A stretch of 64,000 nt of DNA from Castellaniella sp036379515 (lineage in GTDB: Bacteria; Pseudomonadota; Gammaproteobacteria; Burkholderiales; Burkholderiaceae_B): the NCBI RefSeq assembly GCF_036379515.1, contig NZ_DASVGN010000031.1, positions 167,665 to 231,664 of the forward strand. Reading direction: 5' to 3'. Shown here piece by piece: positions 33,903 to 42,635 of the stretch. The notes under the pieces are model-generated. The model was not told the DNA's origin, made no database searches, and saw only the letters and a list, made by a program, of their open reading frames with translations. Positions within the stretch are counted from its first letter, which is position 1, and each line of letters opens with the position of its first letter. The position numbers were made by a program, and so were the translations under genes.

Positions 33903-34000
33903 TTCGCACAAGCTGCGTTTGAGTGGCCGTGATTGCCCAGGCAATTCCAAAAATTGCTCACTCCAGCGTATTCTCAGCGAAAACCACAAGAGGTTCCAAG

Positions 34001-35155
34001 ATGCAAAGCGTACGCACTTTATTGCTGGTCTCCCTCATGGCGGCGGGCAGCCTGACGGCCGCACAAGCCGCCGACATCAAGATCGGCATGGCCGAAGCCT
34101 TGTCGGGGCCGGCGGCCCAATATGGCCACTCGATCGAAAACGGTTTTCAACTGGCGGCTTCCGAGATCAACGCGGCTGGCGGCATTCATGGCGACAAGAT
34201 CAAGTTCGTGGTCGAAGACGAGCAGGGCAAAAAAGACGAGGCCATCAACGTTTTTAAAAAATTGATCTTCCAGGACAATGTCCTGATGATTTTTGGCCCG
34301 ACGCTGTCGAATTCGGCCCAGGCGGCGGACCCCATCGCACAGGCGGCCAAGACCGTGGCATTTGGCACGTCGAACACAGCCGATGGCATCACGTCGATCG
34401 GTAATTACATTTTCCGCAATTCGGTCACGGAGGCAGACGTGCTACCGGTGACGTTGTCGGTGGCGCAGCGCAAGCTGGGTATCAAGAAGGTGGCGGTGCT
34501 CTATGGCAATGACGACGTGTTCACGGTCAGCGGTTACCAGAATTTCAAGAAGGCCTTGGCTGACCTGAAGATTCCGGTCACCACGACTGAAACCTTCGCC
34601 AAGGGCGACGTGGACTTCAAGGCACAGCTCACCAAGATCCAGAGCACGCATCCGGACGCCATCGTGTTGTCCGCTCTCATGGCCGAAGGCGGCCCGATCA
34701 TGGTGCAGGCGCGCCAGTTGGGCATCAAGCTGCCATTCATTGGCGGCAACGGCATGAATTCCGTGAAGATCTTCACACTGGCCCCGGGTGATGCCTCTAA
34801 CGATCTGTGGGTAGGTAGCCCGTGGTCCATCGATAACGACACGCCGCAGAACACCAAGTTCGTGGCTGCGTACAAGGCCAAATTCGGGGCCGCTCCCGAT
34901 CAGTTTGCAGCGCAGTCGTACGATGCCACCTATATCGCGGCTCAGGCCTTGAAGACGATCAAATTGACCGGCAATCTGGCGGCTGACCGTGCGGCGTTGC
35001 GCAATGCGCTGCCGTCCGTCAAGTGGACTGGGGCGACCGGGGCATTTGAGTTCATCCAGGCCAAGAACAAGGCGGGCCAGCCGGCCGGCTATGATGCCAA
35101 GCAGACCGCCATCATCAGCGTGACGCACAACGGCAAATACACGATCGAAAAATAA
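34001..35155 (+). CDS. livK: Branched-chain amino acid ABC transporter substrate-binding protein
   Basis: A 384-residue periplasmic receptor of the Leu/Ile/Val-binding type. A signal peptide is clear (residues 1-23, ending AAQA), followed by ADIKIGMAEALSGPAAQYG, the usual start of the first lobe. AGAGG lies 8 bases before the ATG at 34001. It heads a complete importer operon livK-livH-livM-livG-livF. Family members also bind urea, short amides or aromatic acids, so the ligand is not proven. Confidence 0.92.
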   Translation: MQSVRTLLLVSLMAAGSLTAAQAADIKIGMAEALSGPAAQYGHSIENGFQLAASEINAAGGIHGDKIKFVVEDEQGKKDEAINVFKKLIFQDNVLMIFGPTLSNSAQAADPIAQAAKTVAFGTSNTADGITSIGNYIFRNSVTEADVLPVTLSVAQRKLGIKKVAVLYGNDDVFTVSGYQNFKKALADLKIPVTTTETFAKGDVDFKAQLTKIQSTHPDAIVLSALMAEGGPIMVQARQLGIKLPFIGGNGMNSVKIFTLAPGDASNDLWVGSPWSIDNDTPQNTKFVAAYKAKFGAAPDQFAAQSYDATYIAAQALKTIKLTGNLAADRAALRNALPSVKWTGATGAFEFIQAKNKAGQPAGYDAKQTAIISVTHNGKYTIEK

Positions 35156-35245
35156 GTGTTGCCCGCCGTGCTGACACTCCAGGGTTCTGTCTGGTTTTGG
35201 TTCATGGGCTTCAATTGATTAACTGGACAGGACGCTAGGTACTGC

Positions 35246-36127
35246 ATGCTGGGACAGCAACTCGTCAATGCGCTTTCATTGGGGTGTGTCTATGCGCTCT
35301 TTGCGCTGGGCTTCACCCTGATTTTCGGGGTGCTGGACGTCATCAACTTGTCGCATGGCGCCATCTTCATGGTGGGTGCCTACGCGGCTCTTTATTCCAT
35401 TGCCCAACTGGGCTTGCCGCTCTGGTTGGGGTTCCTGGTGGCTTTTGCAATCGCCGGGGTATTTGCGGGTGTCATTGACTGGCTGGTGTTGCGGCCATTA
35501 CGGCATCGAGGGGCACCACAGCTCATTGCCATGATTGCCACGATTGGCATAGGCATCATCTTGACCAACGTAGCGCAGGGTCTGTTTGGCCCGAACAATC
35601 AACGTTTTCCGCATGGCACCATGCCTGGCGGTACCTTTGAGTTCGCGGGCGTGCGCATGACGACTGTCGAACTGGGCATCATCTTTCTGTCGGTAGCGCT
35701 CATGGTGCTGCTCATGGTCCTCATGCGGCGCACACGCTTTGGGCGTGCCATGCGAGCCGTGGCTGAATCACCCAAGGCAGCCTGGCTGCTGGGCATCGAC
35801 GTCGAACGCCTGTTTTTCACTACGTCTTTCGTGGCAGGCGGGCTTGGAGGCATTGCGGGGGTTCTCATCGGGCTGTACTCCGACGCACTGTATCCGCTCA
35901 TGGGCGAGCCCATGCTGCAAAAGGGGATTGCCGTGGTCATCCTCGGGGGGCTGGGCAGTATTCCGGGCGCCATGCTGGGGGGGTTGTTCCTGGGGTTCTC
36001 CGAGGTGCTGTCGGTTGCCTATGTGGGGTCCACGATGCGGGATGCCGTGGCCTTCGGTCTGTTGTTCCTGGTGCTGCTGTTGCGCCCTCAGGGGCTTTTT
36101 GGCAAGACAGCTCAACGCAAGGCGTGA
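35246..36127 (+). CDS. livH: Branched-chain amino acid ABC transporter permease LivH
   Basis: One of two membrane subunits of the importer (293 residues, about eight spans). The start QQLVNALSLGCVYALFALGFTLIFGVLDVINLSHG is diagnostic; AESPKAAWLLGIDVERL is the cytoplasmic coupling region, close to the GID motif common to LivH. It lies 90 bases after livK and 10 before livM. Confidence 0.93.
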   Translation: MLGQQLVNALSLGCVYALFALGFTLIFGVLDVINLSHGAIFMVGAYAALYSIAQLGLPLWLGFLVAFAIAGVFAGVIDWLVLRPLRHRGAPQLIAMIATIGIGIILTNVAQGLFGPNNQRFPHGTMPGGTFEFAGVRMTTVELGIIFLSVALMVLLMVLMRRTRFGRAMRAVAESPKAAWLLGIDVERLFFTTSFVAGGLGGIAGVLIGLYSDALYPLMGEPMLQKGIAVVILGGLGSIPGAMLGGLFLGFSEVLSVAYVGSTMRDAVAFGLLFLVLLLRPQGLFGKTAQRKA

Positions 36128-36137
36128 CAGGAACGAC

Positions 36138-37004
36138 ATGAACAGTTTTGAGACCTTTTGGGCCATCTACAGCAATGTAGTCCTGTCACTGGGAACCAAT
36201 GCGCTGCTGGCCTTATCGATCTGGCTGACGCTGGATTGCGGCATGCTGTCGATCGCCAATGCCGCCTTCATGGGGATCGGTGCATACGCGTCCGCTCTGC
36301 TGACCATCAATTTTGGCGTGTCGTTTCCGGTGGCTCTGGCGGCCGGCATGGCGGCGCCGGCTCTGTTTGCGGCCATCATCGGCTTGCCCACGCTGCGTTT
36401 ATCGGGCGTCTATCTGGCAATGGCCACCTTGGCATTTGGCGAGGTGGTGCGAGTCATTGTGCTGAACACCGAGTCCATCACCGGCGGAGCGCTGGGCTTG
36501 AATGGCATTCCGCAGCTGACCCAATGGTGGCACGTGCTGCTGGCGGTGGTTGTGGTCTGGTTCGTTTTGTGGCGCCTGAAGGTGTCCCGCATCGGAAGGG
36601 CTTTCGATGCAATCCGGGGTGATGAAACCGCCGCCAGTCTCATGGGTGTGAACGTGGTGGCCAACCAGATGCTGGCGTTCGTACTGGGGGCGGCGATTGC
36701 GGGGCTGGCCGGCGCGCTGAATGCGCACCTGACTTTTTATATTGGTCCGAACGAATACGGTTTCGAACGAGCGGTCGAGATCCTCACCATGACGATCTTG
36801 GGTGGGATCAATGGCCTGTTGGGCCCCGTGCTGGGGGGCGCGATCATTACTTTGCTCCCCGAGGTCCTTCGAGGGCTGGATCACTTCAGGCTGGTGGCCA
36901 ACGGCCTCATTCTAGTGCTGATTGTGCTGTTCCTGCCGCGCGGCATTTGGGACCCTGCGCGCTATCTTCAGTGGCTGGGCAAAGGGAGACAGCGCCGTGC
37001 TTGA
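36138..37004 (+). CDS. livM: Branched-chain amino acid ABC transporter permease LivM
   Basis: The second membrane subunit, 288 residues. CGMLSIANAAFMGIGAYASALL and LRLSGVYLAMATLAFGEVVR are typical LivM stretches, and RAFDAIRGDETAASLMGVN is the coupling loop. The ATG at 36138 lies 10 bases after the livH stop; a longer frame within livH is not used. livG starts inside its last codons. Confidence 0.93.
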   Translation: MNSFETFWAIYSNVVLSLGTNALLALSIWLTLDCGMLSIANAAFMGIGAYASALLTINFGVSFPVALAAGMAAPALFAAIIGLPTLRLSGVYLAMATLAFGEVVRVIVLNTESITGGALGLNGIPQLTQWWHVLLAVVVVWFVLWRLKVSRIGRAFDAIRGDETAASLMGVNVVANQMLAFVLGAAIAGLAGALNAHLTFYIGPNEYGFERAVEILTMTILGGINGLLGPVLGGAIITLLPEVLRGLDHFRLVANGLILVLIVLFLPRGIWDPARYLQWLGKGRQRRA

Positions 37005-37761
37005 ATTGGCTAATATTTCCGTTCGTTTTGGCGGCCTGCATGTCCTGCAGGATGTGAATTTCACGGTGCCGGCGGGCTCGATTTTTGGGTTGATCGGGCC
37101 CAATGGAGCTGGCAAGACCACACTGTTCAATCTCATTACCGGGCTTTTGGTGCCCAACACGGGCAGCATCCGCTTCGAGGACCAGTCGATTGCCGGCCTG
37201 AAGCCGCATCGCATCATGCGCCTGGGGTTGGCACGCACTTTTCAGAATATCCGTTTGTTCAAGGAAATGACGCTGCTGCAGAATGTGGTGGTGGGGGCCT
37301 ATCGGCATATGCAGTATGGGGTGGCGTCCTGGTTGCTGGGCCTGCCTGAGTACCAGCGCCAGGAGGGCGCGGCTCGCGCTCGCGCCATGGAGCTCCTGAC
37401 CTGGATGAAGCTCGATCATAAGGCCGATGAGCTTGCCGACAATCTGTCTTATGGTGAGCAGCGCCGGCTTGAGCTGGCCCGTGCCCTGGCGACCGAGCCC
37501 AAATTGTTGTTGCTCGATGAGCCTGTCGCAGGCATGAATACGGGCGAACGCGCCGGCCTCATGCAGGACATTCAGGCGATTCGCGCACGTGGATACACGA
37601 TCTTGATGATAGAACACGACATGCACTTTGTGATGGGACTGTGCGATCAGGTGGCTGTGCTGAATTTCGGCCGTATCATTGCGTGCGGCGAGCCGCAGGA
37701 AATCCGGACCAATCCCGATGTCATCGAGGCCTATCTGGGCCGCGACGAGGACGCTGCATGA
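36997..37761 (+). CDS. livG: Branched-chain amino acid ABC transporter ATP-binding protein LivG
   Basis: A nucleotide-binding subunit of 254 residues: Walker A GPNGAGKTT at 34-42, the ARTFQNIRLF stretch characteristic of LivG, signature LSYGEQ and Walker B LLLLDEP. The likely start is GTG at 36997, preceded by AAAGGGAGA, overlapping livM by 8 bases. Its stop overlaps the livF ATG (ATGA). Confidence 0.93.
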   Translation: MLELANISVRFGGLHVLQDVNFTVPAGSIFGLIGPNGAGKTTLFNLITGLLVPNTGSIRFEDQSIAGLKPHRIMRLGLARTFQNIRLFKEMTLLQNVVVGAYRHMQYGVASWLLGLPEYQRQEGAARARAMELLTWMKLDHKADELADNLSYGEQRRLELARALATEPKLLLLDEPVAGMNTGERAGLMQDIQAIRARGYTILMIEHDMHFVMGLCDQVAVLNFGRIIACGEPQEIRTNPDVIEAYLGRDEDAA

Positions 37762-38468
37762 GCGCGGTGCTAGAGGTCAACGGACTGGAAGTCAAGTATG
37801 GTCAGGTCGAGGCCGTGCGCTGCGTGGATTTTTCGCTTGAGGCCGGCAGCATCACGGCTCTGGTGGGAGCCAACGGTGCCGGCAAGTCGTCTACGCTGTT
37901 GGCTCTTTCCGGGCTGGTGCACAAAGCAGCTGGTACCGTGCGCTTCGAAGGTGAAGACATCACACGGCTGCCGGCTCATCAGGTCGTGGCGCGCGGCATC
38001 ATTCAGGTGGCCGAGGGGCGTTGCATTCTCACGCGCATGACGGTCCGTGAGAACCTGGAACTTGGCGCCTACCGACGCCGCAGCAGTGGGTCACCACAAG
38101 ATTTCGATTATGTGTTTACGTTGTTCCCACGCTTGAAAGAACGCCTGGAAGGCCTGGCAGGCAATCTGTCAGGTGGTGAGCAGCAGATGCTTGCCATTGC
38201 CCGGGCGCTCATGGCGAAGCCGCGTCTGTTGCTGCTCGATGAGCCATCCATGGGGCTTGCTCCTTTGCTGGTGCAAGAGATTTTCCGGGCACTGAAGGCC
38301 ATCAATGCAGATGGCCTGACACTATTCCTTGTCGAGCAGAACGTACGCCAGGCACTGCGCCTCGCCCAGCGAGGGTATGTACTGGAGAATGGCAGCCTGG
38401 CGTTGTCCGGAACCGGATCTGAGCTGCTCAACCACCCGCGCGTGCTGCAAGCGTACTTGGGCGTGTAG
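37758..38468 (+). CDS. livF: Branched-chain amino acid ABC transporter ATP-binding protein LivF
   Basis: The second nucleotide-binding subunit, 236 residues, normal for LivF. Walker A GANGAGKSS is at 37-45, VAEGRCILTRMTVRENL is the LivF-type sequence after the Q-loop, and LSGGEQQMLAIARALM is the signature. It is coupled to livG through a 4-base overlap and ends the liv operon. It is clearly distinct from the livF cut by the left edge of the window. Confidence 0.94.
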   Translation: MSAVLEVNGLEVKYGQVEAVRCVDFSLEAGSITALVGANGAGKSSTLLALSGLVHKAAGTVRFEGEDITRLPAHQVVARGIIQVAEGRCILTRMTVRENLELGAYRRRSSGSPQDFDYVFTLFPRLKERLEGLAGNLSGGEQQMLAIARALMAKPRLLLLDEPSMGLAPLLVQEIFRALKAINADGLTLFLVEQNVRQALRLAQRGYVLENGSLALSGTGSELLNHPRVLQAYLGV

Positions 38469-38516
38469 CAGGTGTGGGTAGCGAAACCGCCTGAGCTGAT
38501 TTCTGTCTTGCCGTAA

Positions 38517-38542
38517 AGAAGGCCACCTATGGGTGGCCTTCT
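38517..38542. terminator. Hairpin between convergent livF and the ABC-2 permease
   Basis: AGAAGGCCACC (38517-38527) and GGTGGCCTTCT (38532-38542) pair perfectly around TATG. There is no T-run rightward; on the minus strand the stem ends in CTTTA. It may be a terminator for either side. Confidence 0.55.
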
Positions 38543-38548
38543 GTGCAC

Positions 38549-39517
38549 TCAGGCGCGAACTTCCTGACGCTGGAATACGACGTATCCCGCCGTAAACAAC
38601 AAGACCAGCGCGGCGATGAGCCCCGTGAACTGTGGCCAGACGATGGCCATGCTTTGTGACAGCGGAAGTGGATTGCCCAGCAGTGCGCCCTGGATCTGCG
38701 ACAGGAACACTGGCCCCAAGGCCCGCGTCGAGGGGCTCAGCAGGGTAATGGCCGTGTCGTTGAAGAGCGTGGCGGGCGAAAGGTGCAGGAGCGCCTGTTG
38801 CCAAGCGACCGTATGCAGGTCCACACCGCCCCCCATCAGCGTGGCGAAGTCAGGTGGCGCGATGGCATTGGCGATGGCGGGGGCCAGCATGGGCCAAAGC
38901 AGGGCGCAGAAAAGCCACAACCCCAGCGCCACCAGGGCCGAAGTGGAGGCCGACCGAAATGCGACCGAACACAGCAAGGCAACCGTCAGCCAGACGCCGG
39001 CGTAGGCCAGCGCAGCCACCAGGAACACCAGCGAGCGCAGCACTTCCTCGCTGCTTGGCGGCACTCCCAGCAGAATCAGACCTGCGCCCATGACCAGTAG
39101 CCAGAGGCAGATCAGGCAGATCGCAAGGGCTCCCAGGCCCGCCAGAAATTTCCCCAGAAGCAGCGCGTCACGGTAGAGCGGCTGCGATAGCAGACGGCTC
39201 ATGGTGCGTCGGCTGTATTCGCCATTGATGGCATCGAACCCCAGCCCGATGGCGACCAGAGGGATCAGAAAGCCCAGCAGTGCTGCAAAGGAGGGCAGCG
39301 GTGCCCGCGTGTCCGTGAACAGACGCAGGAAGACGAAAGGATCTGAGGCCGTTGTCTGGCGGATGCCCTGAATGGCGCCATACAGCGCGGCCGCCGCGGT
39401 GAGAACCACCAGCCATTCCAGCAGCCGCATGCGGGCACTGCCCAAGTGGTCGGCCAGTTCCTTCGAGAGGACGGCCCCCATGCCGTTCCAGGGGGAGCCC
39501 AGGCGTTTGGTTTTCAT
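38549..39517 (-). CDS. ABC-2 type transporter permease (NosY-like)
   Basis: A 322-residue inner-membrane protein with six predicted spans and a short cytoplasmic N-terminus (AVLSKELADHLGSARM) typical of ABC-2 permeases of the NosY/GldF type. FDAINGEYSRRTMSRLLSQP after the second span is the coupling region of this group. It is last in an operon with an ATPase and a NEW3-type protein; its ATG overlaps the ATPase stop (ATGA). It probably exports, or helps assemble, an envelope component; substrate unknown. Confidence 0.87.
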   Translation of the reverse strand: MKTKRLGSPWNGMGAVLSKELADHLGSARMRLLEWLVVLTAAAALYGAIQGIRQTTASDPFVFLRLFTDTRAPLPSFAALLGFLIPLVAIGLGFDAINGEYSRRTMSRLLSQPLYRDALLLGKFLAGLGALAICLICLWLLVMGAGLILLGVPPSSEEVLRSLVFLVAALAYAGVWLTVALLCSVAFRSASTSALVALGLWLFCALLWPMLAPAIANAIAPPDFATLMGGGVDLHTVAWQQALLHLSPATLFNDTAITLLSPSTRALGPVFLSQIQGALLGNPLPLSQSMAIVWPQFTGLIAALVLLFTAGYVVFQRQEVRA

Positions 39518-40455
39518 GATGTCGTGTTGCCCTCGGTGAACGTGTGGCGGTAGATCCTGTCGAGGCTGGGAGTGCTCACCGACAACCCGCGCAAGCTGGC
39601 CCCGGCCAGTACGGCAGCCTGTGCCGCCTGGGCGCGCACATCAGACTCTGCTTGCAACACGTAGCTGCCGTCAGGGTCCTTGTAGACGGTCTGGACATCG
39701 GCCACGGCGGCCAGCGCAGCGGTGAGGTCCGCGCCGTCAGCTTCCACTCGGATCTCGTGGCTGCAGCCGCCCAGGACCTGGCGTGCAAGTTCTTGCACCG
39801 GACCCATGAGGGCGATGCGGCCGGCGTTGAAGAGCGCCACACGGTCGCAAATTCGCTGCATCTGGTCAAGCAGGTGCGAGGACAGCAGGATCGTGGTGCC
39901 ATCCGCACGCAGGTCTTCGATCATGCGCAGGAAGGATTCCGTAGATTGCGGGTCCAACCCTGAGGTGGGCTCATCCAGGATGGCGATGGGCGCCCTTTTG
40001 AGCAGGATCTCGGCCAGCCCCAACCGCCGCCGCATGCCGTGGGAATAAGTCCCTACGCGTTGATCGATGCGCTCCAGCAGCGAGACCCGCGCCAGTGCCT
40101 GTTCGATGCGGGTGTCACGTTCGGCCGCAGGGATGGCCAGCAGACGGGCCGTGAAGCGCAGGTTGTCCCGCGCGCTGAGGTAGTCGTAGAAGCCGACGGA
40201 ATCCGGCATGTAGCCGATCTGCCGTTTGACGGCCAGGGGGTTGCGCCATGGGTCCTCTCCCAACACTCGGACCTGGCCTCGACTGGCCTCCGTGAGTCCA
40301 AGCAGCATCAGGATGGTAGTGGTCTTGCCGGCGCCGTTGGGGCCCAGCAGGCCAAAGACCTCTCCAGTCCGTACGCCGAAATCCAGCGCCTGCACAACGG
40401 TGTGCCGGCCGTAGTCCTTGCCCAGCCCCTGGGCGATGATGGCGGGGCTCGTCAT
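39514..40455 (-). CDS. ABC transporter ATP-binding protein (NosF-like, ABC-2 partner)
   Basis: A 313-residue ATPase with Walker A GPNGAGKTT at 38-46, Q-loop IGYMPDSVGFYDYLSA, signature YSHGMRRRL and Walker B AILDEPTSGLD, followed by a C-terminal extension of about 90 residues as in CcmA/NosF-type export ATPases. The ATG at 40455 shares a base with the upstream stop (TGATG); a GTG at 40458 is the alternative. It drives the ABC-2 permease encoded next. Confidence 0.92.
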   Translation of the reverse strand: MTSPAIIAQGLGKDYGRHTVVQALDFGVRTGEVFGLLGPNGAGKTTTILMLLGLTEASRGQVRVLGEDPWRNPLAVKRQIGYMPDSVGFYDYLSARDNLRFTARLLAIPAAERDTRIEQALARVSLLERIDQRVGTYSHGMRRRLGLAEILLKRAPIAILDEPTSGLDPQSTESFLRMIEDLRADGTTILLSSHLLDQMQRICDRVALFNAGRIALMGPVQELARQVLGGCSHEIRVEADGADLTAALAAVADVQTVYKDPDGSYVLQAESDVRAQAAQAAVLAGASLRGLSVSTPSLDRIYRHTFTEGNTTS

Positions 40456-41618
40456 CACCGGCGTCCATAGCGAGTGACGGCACCGATCAGCACCAGAAGC
40501 GCAATGGCGATGAGGATTGCGCCGGTAATACCCCAGAGCGACGATGTGGTCACCGAGACGCGCAGGTTGCCGTTGGCCGACTGCCCCCCCGATGTGGCGT
40601 GCAGTTTCACCATGTAGTCTCCCGCCAGTGACTGAGCTGACGGAGAAATGTGCATCTGCACCTCAGTGCTCTTGCCGGGTTCCAGATTGGCTACGTGGCT
40701 GGGTTCGAAGCTGATCTTCCAGCCTGTGGGGGCGGTGCTCGTCAGCGCGATGTCTTGTGCGGCCGCCGTTCCGCTATTTTGCAGCTCCAGCGGCATCGAA
40801 CTGTTTGCGCCGATCTCGGCTTGCGTGCTCATCAGACCGTCGCGTCCAGCAAGGCTCAGCGCCGGTTGGCCGGTGAGGTCCAGCTTGAGTGTGGTCGACG
40901 CCTTGGCACCGTCTGCCGCGACCTGTACTTGAATGTCATGGGTGCCAGAAGTCGCCGAAATGGGCGGGCGCACTTGCAGCTTGACGGTCTTGGATTCGCC
41001 TGCCTTGATCGGTACCGCGCTGATTTGCTGGGACCCATAGCCTTCCGTGAATGACGTGTCGTAGTACTGCGGCGCTTGCGCAGTCAGGCTTGCCAGGACG
41101 TCCCGGCCGCTTTCATTTTTGACGGTCAACTGGAAGCTGAAAGAGGTGTTGGGCGAGCCCGTGAGTTGCGGCAGGTCGGGTTTCACGGACAGCTGTGCCG
41201 GCAGCTGAGTTGCCAGCGTCACATCGATGGGCAAACTGAGGTGCCGTTGGCTGTCATCCGCATGTACAGTGAGCGTATGGTGACTTTGAGCGTCGCTTTG
41301 GGGGATGTCCAGGCGGAGTTGCAGGTCCAGTGAATCATTGCTGGCCGGCATCGCTGACGCTACGGGGCGCCCATCGCCCAACAAGGTGGCCTTCCAGCCT
41401 TTGGGTACTCCGTCGATCGATAGGGCCAGCCGCTCGGGCGGTGTTGCCTGGTTGTGCAATTGCAACGAGACGGAGGAAGTCTGCCCTGACTTCAGTGTGA
41501 GGGACGGGTAGTCGGTCGACAGGTAGATACCGGCAGGGGGCGTATCGGCGGCCATGGCCGCGGTCTGCAAACAGAGGGCGCACAGAGCGGCGGCCCATAG
41601 GGCTGGGATTCTCGACAT
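40455..41618 (-). CDS. Secreted, membrane-anchored protein with NEW3-type beta domains
   Basis: A 387-residue protein: signal peptide (1-24, ending TAAMA), long all-beta periplasmic part with repeated immunoglobulin-like units, and one C-terminal membrane span (GAILIAIALLVLIGAV) with a short RYGRR cytoplasmic end. Sequences such as GQTSSVSLQLHNQ, GKSTEVQMHI and PTGWKISFEP fit NEW3 (alpha-galactosidase-associated) domains. Such proteins occur with ABC-2 systems but have no known function. The start at 41618 gives the signal peptide; an in-frame ATG at 41765 would bury it. First gene of the exporter operon, divergent from tonB. Confidence 0.78.
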   Translation of the reverse strand: MSRIPALWAAALCALCLQTAAMAADTPPAGIYLSTDYPSLTLKSGQTSSVSLQLHNQATPPERLALSIDGVPKGWKATLLGDGRPVASAMPASNDSLDLQLRLDIPQSDAQSHHTLTVHADDSQRHLSLPIDVTLATQLPAQLSVKPDLPQLTGSPNTSFSFQLTVKNESGRDVLASLTAQAPQYYDTSFTEGYGSQQISAVPIKAGESKTVKLQVRPPISATSGTHDIQVQVAADGAKASTTLKLDLTGQPALSLAGRDGLMSTQAEIGANSSMPLELQNSGTAAAQDIALTSTAPTGWKISFEPSHVANLEPGKSTEVQMHISPSAQSLAGDYMVKLHATSGGQSANGNLRVSVTTSSLWGITGAILIAIALLVLIGAVTRYGRR

Positions 41619-41770
41619 GGTCTGACTTGGCCTTTTGGTTGATCGGGCCCATCGGTGAAATTCGGTGGTCCCGGGTTGGGAGGCTTCAGCCTCACTGACC
41701 GCACGAAGTCCTCCGAAGTTTCCCAAAAAGAAGTAAGCCTTTATTTCTAACAAGGATATTTTCATCTGTA

Positions 41771-41799
41771 TTGAGAATCGTTTTCATTACTGATAGAAT
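41771..41799 (+). promoter_or_regulatory. tonB promoter with overlapping Fur box
   Basis: TTGAGA (41771-41776), 17 bases, TAGAAT (41794-41799) is a strong promoter. TGAGAAT-C-GTTTTCA (41772-41786) matches the Fur 7-1-7 consensus TGATAAT-N-ATTATCA at 11 of 14 positions (the mismatches are G for T, G for A and T for A). Iron-loaded Fur bound here would block the polymerase. Confidence 0.8.
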
Positions 41800-41828
41800 G
41801 CTTCCCTACTATCGCCCACCTCCGATAC

Positions 41829-42620
41829 ATGCGTCCTGGCATTCCCCGATTCCCTTGGCTGAAAGTGGCCGCAGCCTGTGTTGCGCTGGGCTTGCACGCG
41901 GCGGTGCTGGCCATGGTGTTGACCTCGCCAGTCGCTACAGTGGCCCCCGGCCAGCCGGATGCGCTGGACGTGCAGTTCATCGAATTATCGCCAGCCCCAG
42001 CCGCCGAGACTCGTGAACCAGCGCCGGTCGCGCAGCCGCCAGAGCTGGCTGCTGCCGAGCCGGAGATGTCCGGATCCGTTCCCGGGCCGGCTTTTGAGCC
42101 CATACCTCACGAGGTACAGCAGCCTGAGCCTGAAGCCCCGGTGGAGCCGCGCCCGCCCGTCAACACGCCGAAGCCGAAGCCGGTGGTTCGGCACAGGCCG
42201 TCGGCCAAGCCGCGGCCGCGTGTGCCAAAACAGCCTGTCCGGATGGCGGCGGCCCCAGCCCACGTAGAAGGTGCGGTCGCAGCGGTTTCGAACCAGGCGG
42301 TGGCCGCTCAGGGCGCCCCCAAGGCTTCAGCCCCACTCCAGCCTCGGGTCGTCGGCCAGGTCGATTATCTGGGGCCCCGTCCAACGCCCGTGTATCCGCA
42401 GCAGTCGGAGCGCAGAGGGGAGCAGGGCCGCGTGATCCTCCGGGTGCTGATTTCCCCTGAGGGGCACGTGGCCGGCGTCAAGGTTCAGAAGTCGTCGGGG
42501 TATGCGCGCCTGGATCAGGCGGCCATTGACGCCATACGGAAGGCGCGGTTTCGGCCCTACACGGAAAACGGCGTGGCGTATCCGGCCCAGGTCGACATTC
42601 CATTTGATTTCGTTCTCTAG
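41829..42620 (+). CDS. tonB: TonB energy-transducing protein
   Basis: Couples the proton gradient to outer-membrane TonB-dependent receptors. The 263-residue protein has an N-terminal anchor (about 11-31), a proline-rich periplasmic stretch (about 50-130, many E-P and K-P pairs) and a C-terminal TonB domain with PTPVYPQQSERRGEQGRV and RFRPYTENG. exbB and exbD follow in the normal order. The promoter overlaps a Fur box, so it should be induced by iron limitation. Confidence 0.93.
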   Translation: MRPGIPRFPWLKVAAACVALGLHAAVLAMVLTSPVATVAPGQPDALDVQFIELSPAPAAETREPAPVAQPPELAAAEPEMSGSVPGPAFEPIPHEVQQPEPEAPVEPRPPVNTPKPKPVVRHRPSAKPRPRVPKQPVRMAAAPAHVEGAVAAVSNQAVAAQGAPKASAPLQPRVVGQVDYLGPRPTPVYPQQSERRGEQGRVILRVLISPEGHVAGVKVQKSSGYARLDQAAIDAIRKARFRPYTENGVAYPAQVDIPFDFVL

Positions 42621-42635
42621 AAAGGTGAACACGAG

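Noticed and set aside
1..38468. Two livF genes as a recent duplication
   Set aside because: Their sequences differ clearly in many places; multiple liv systems per genome are normal in this group.
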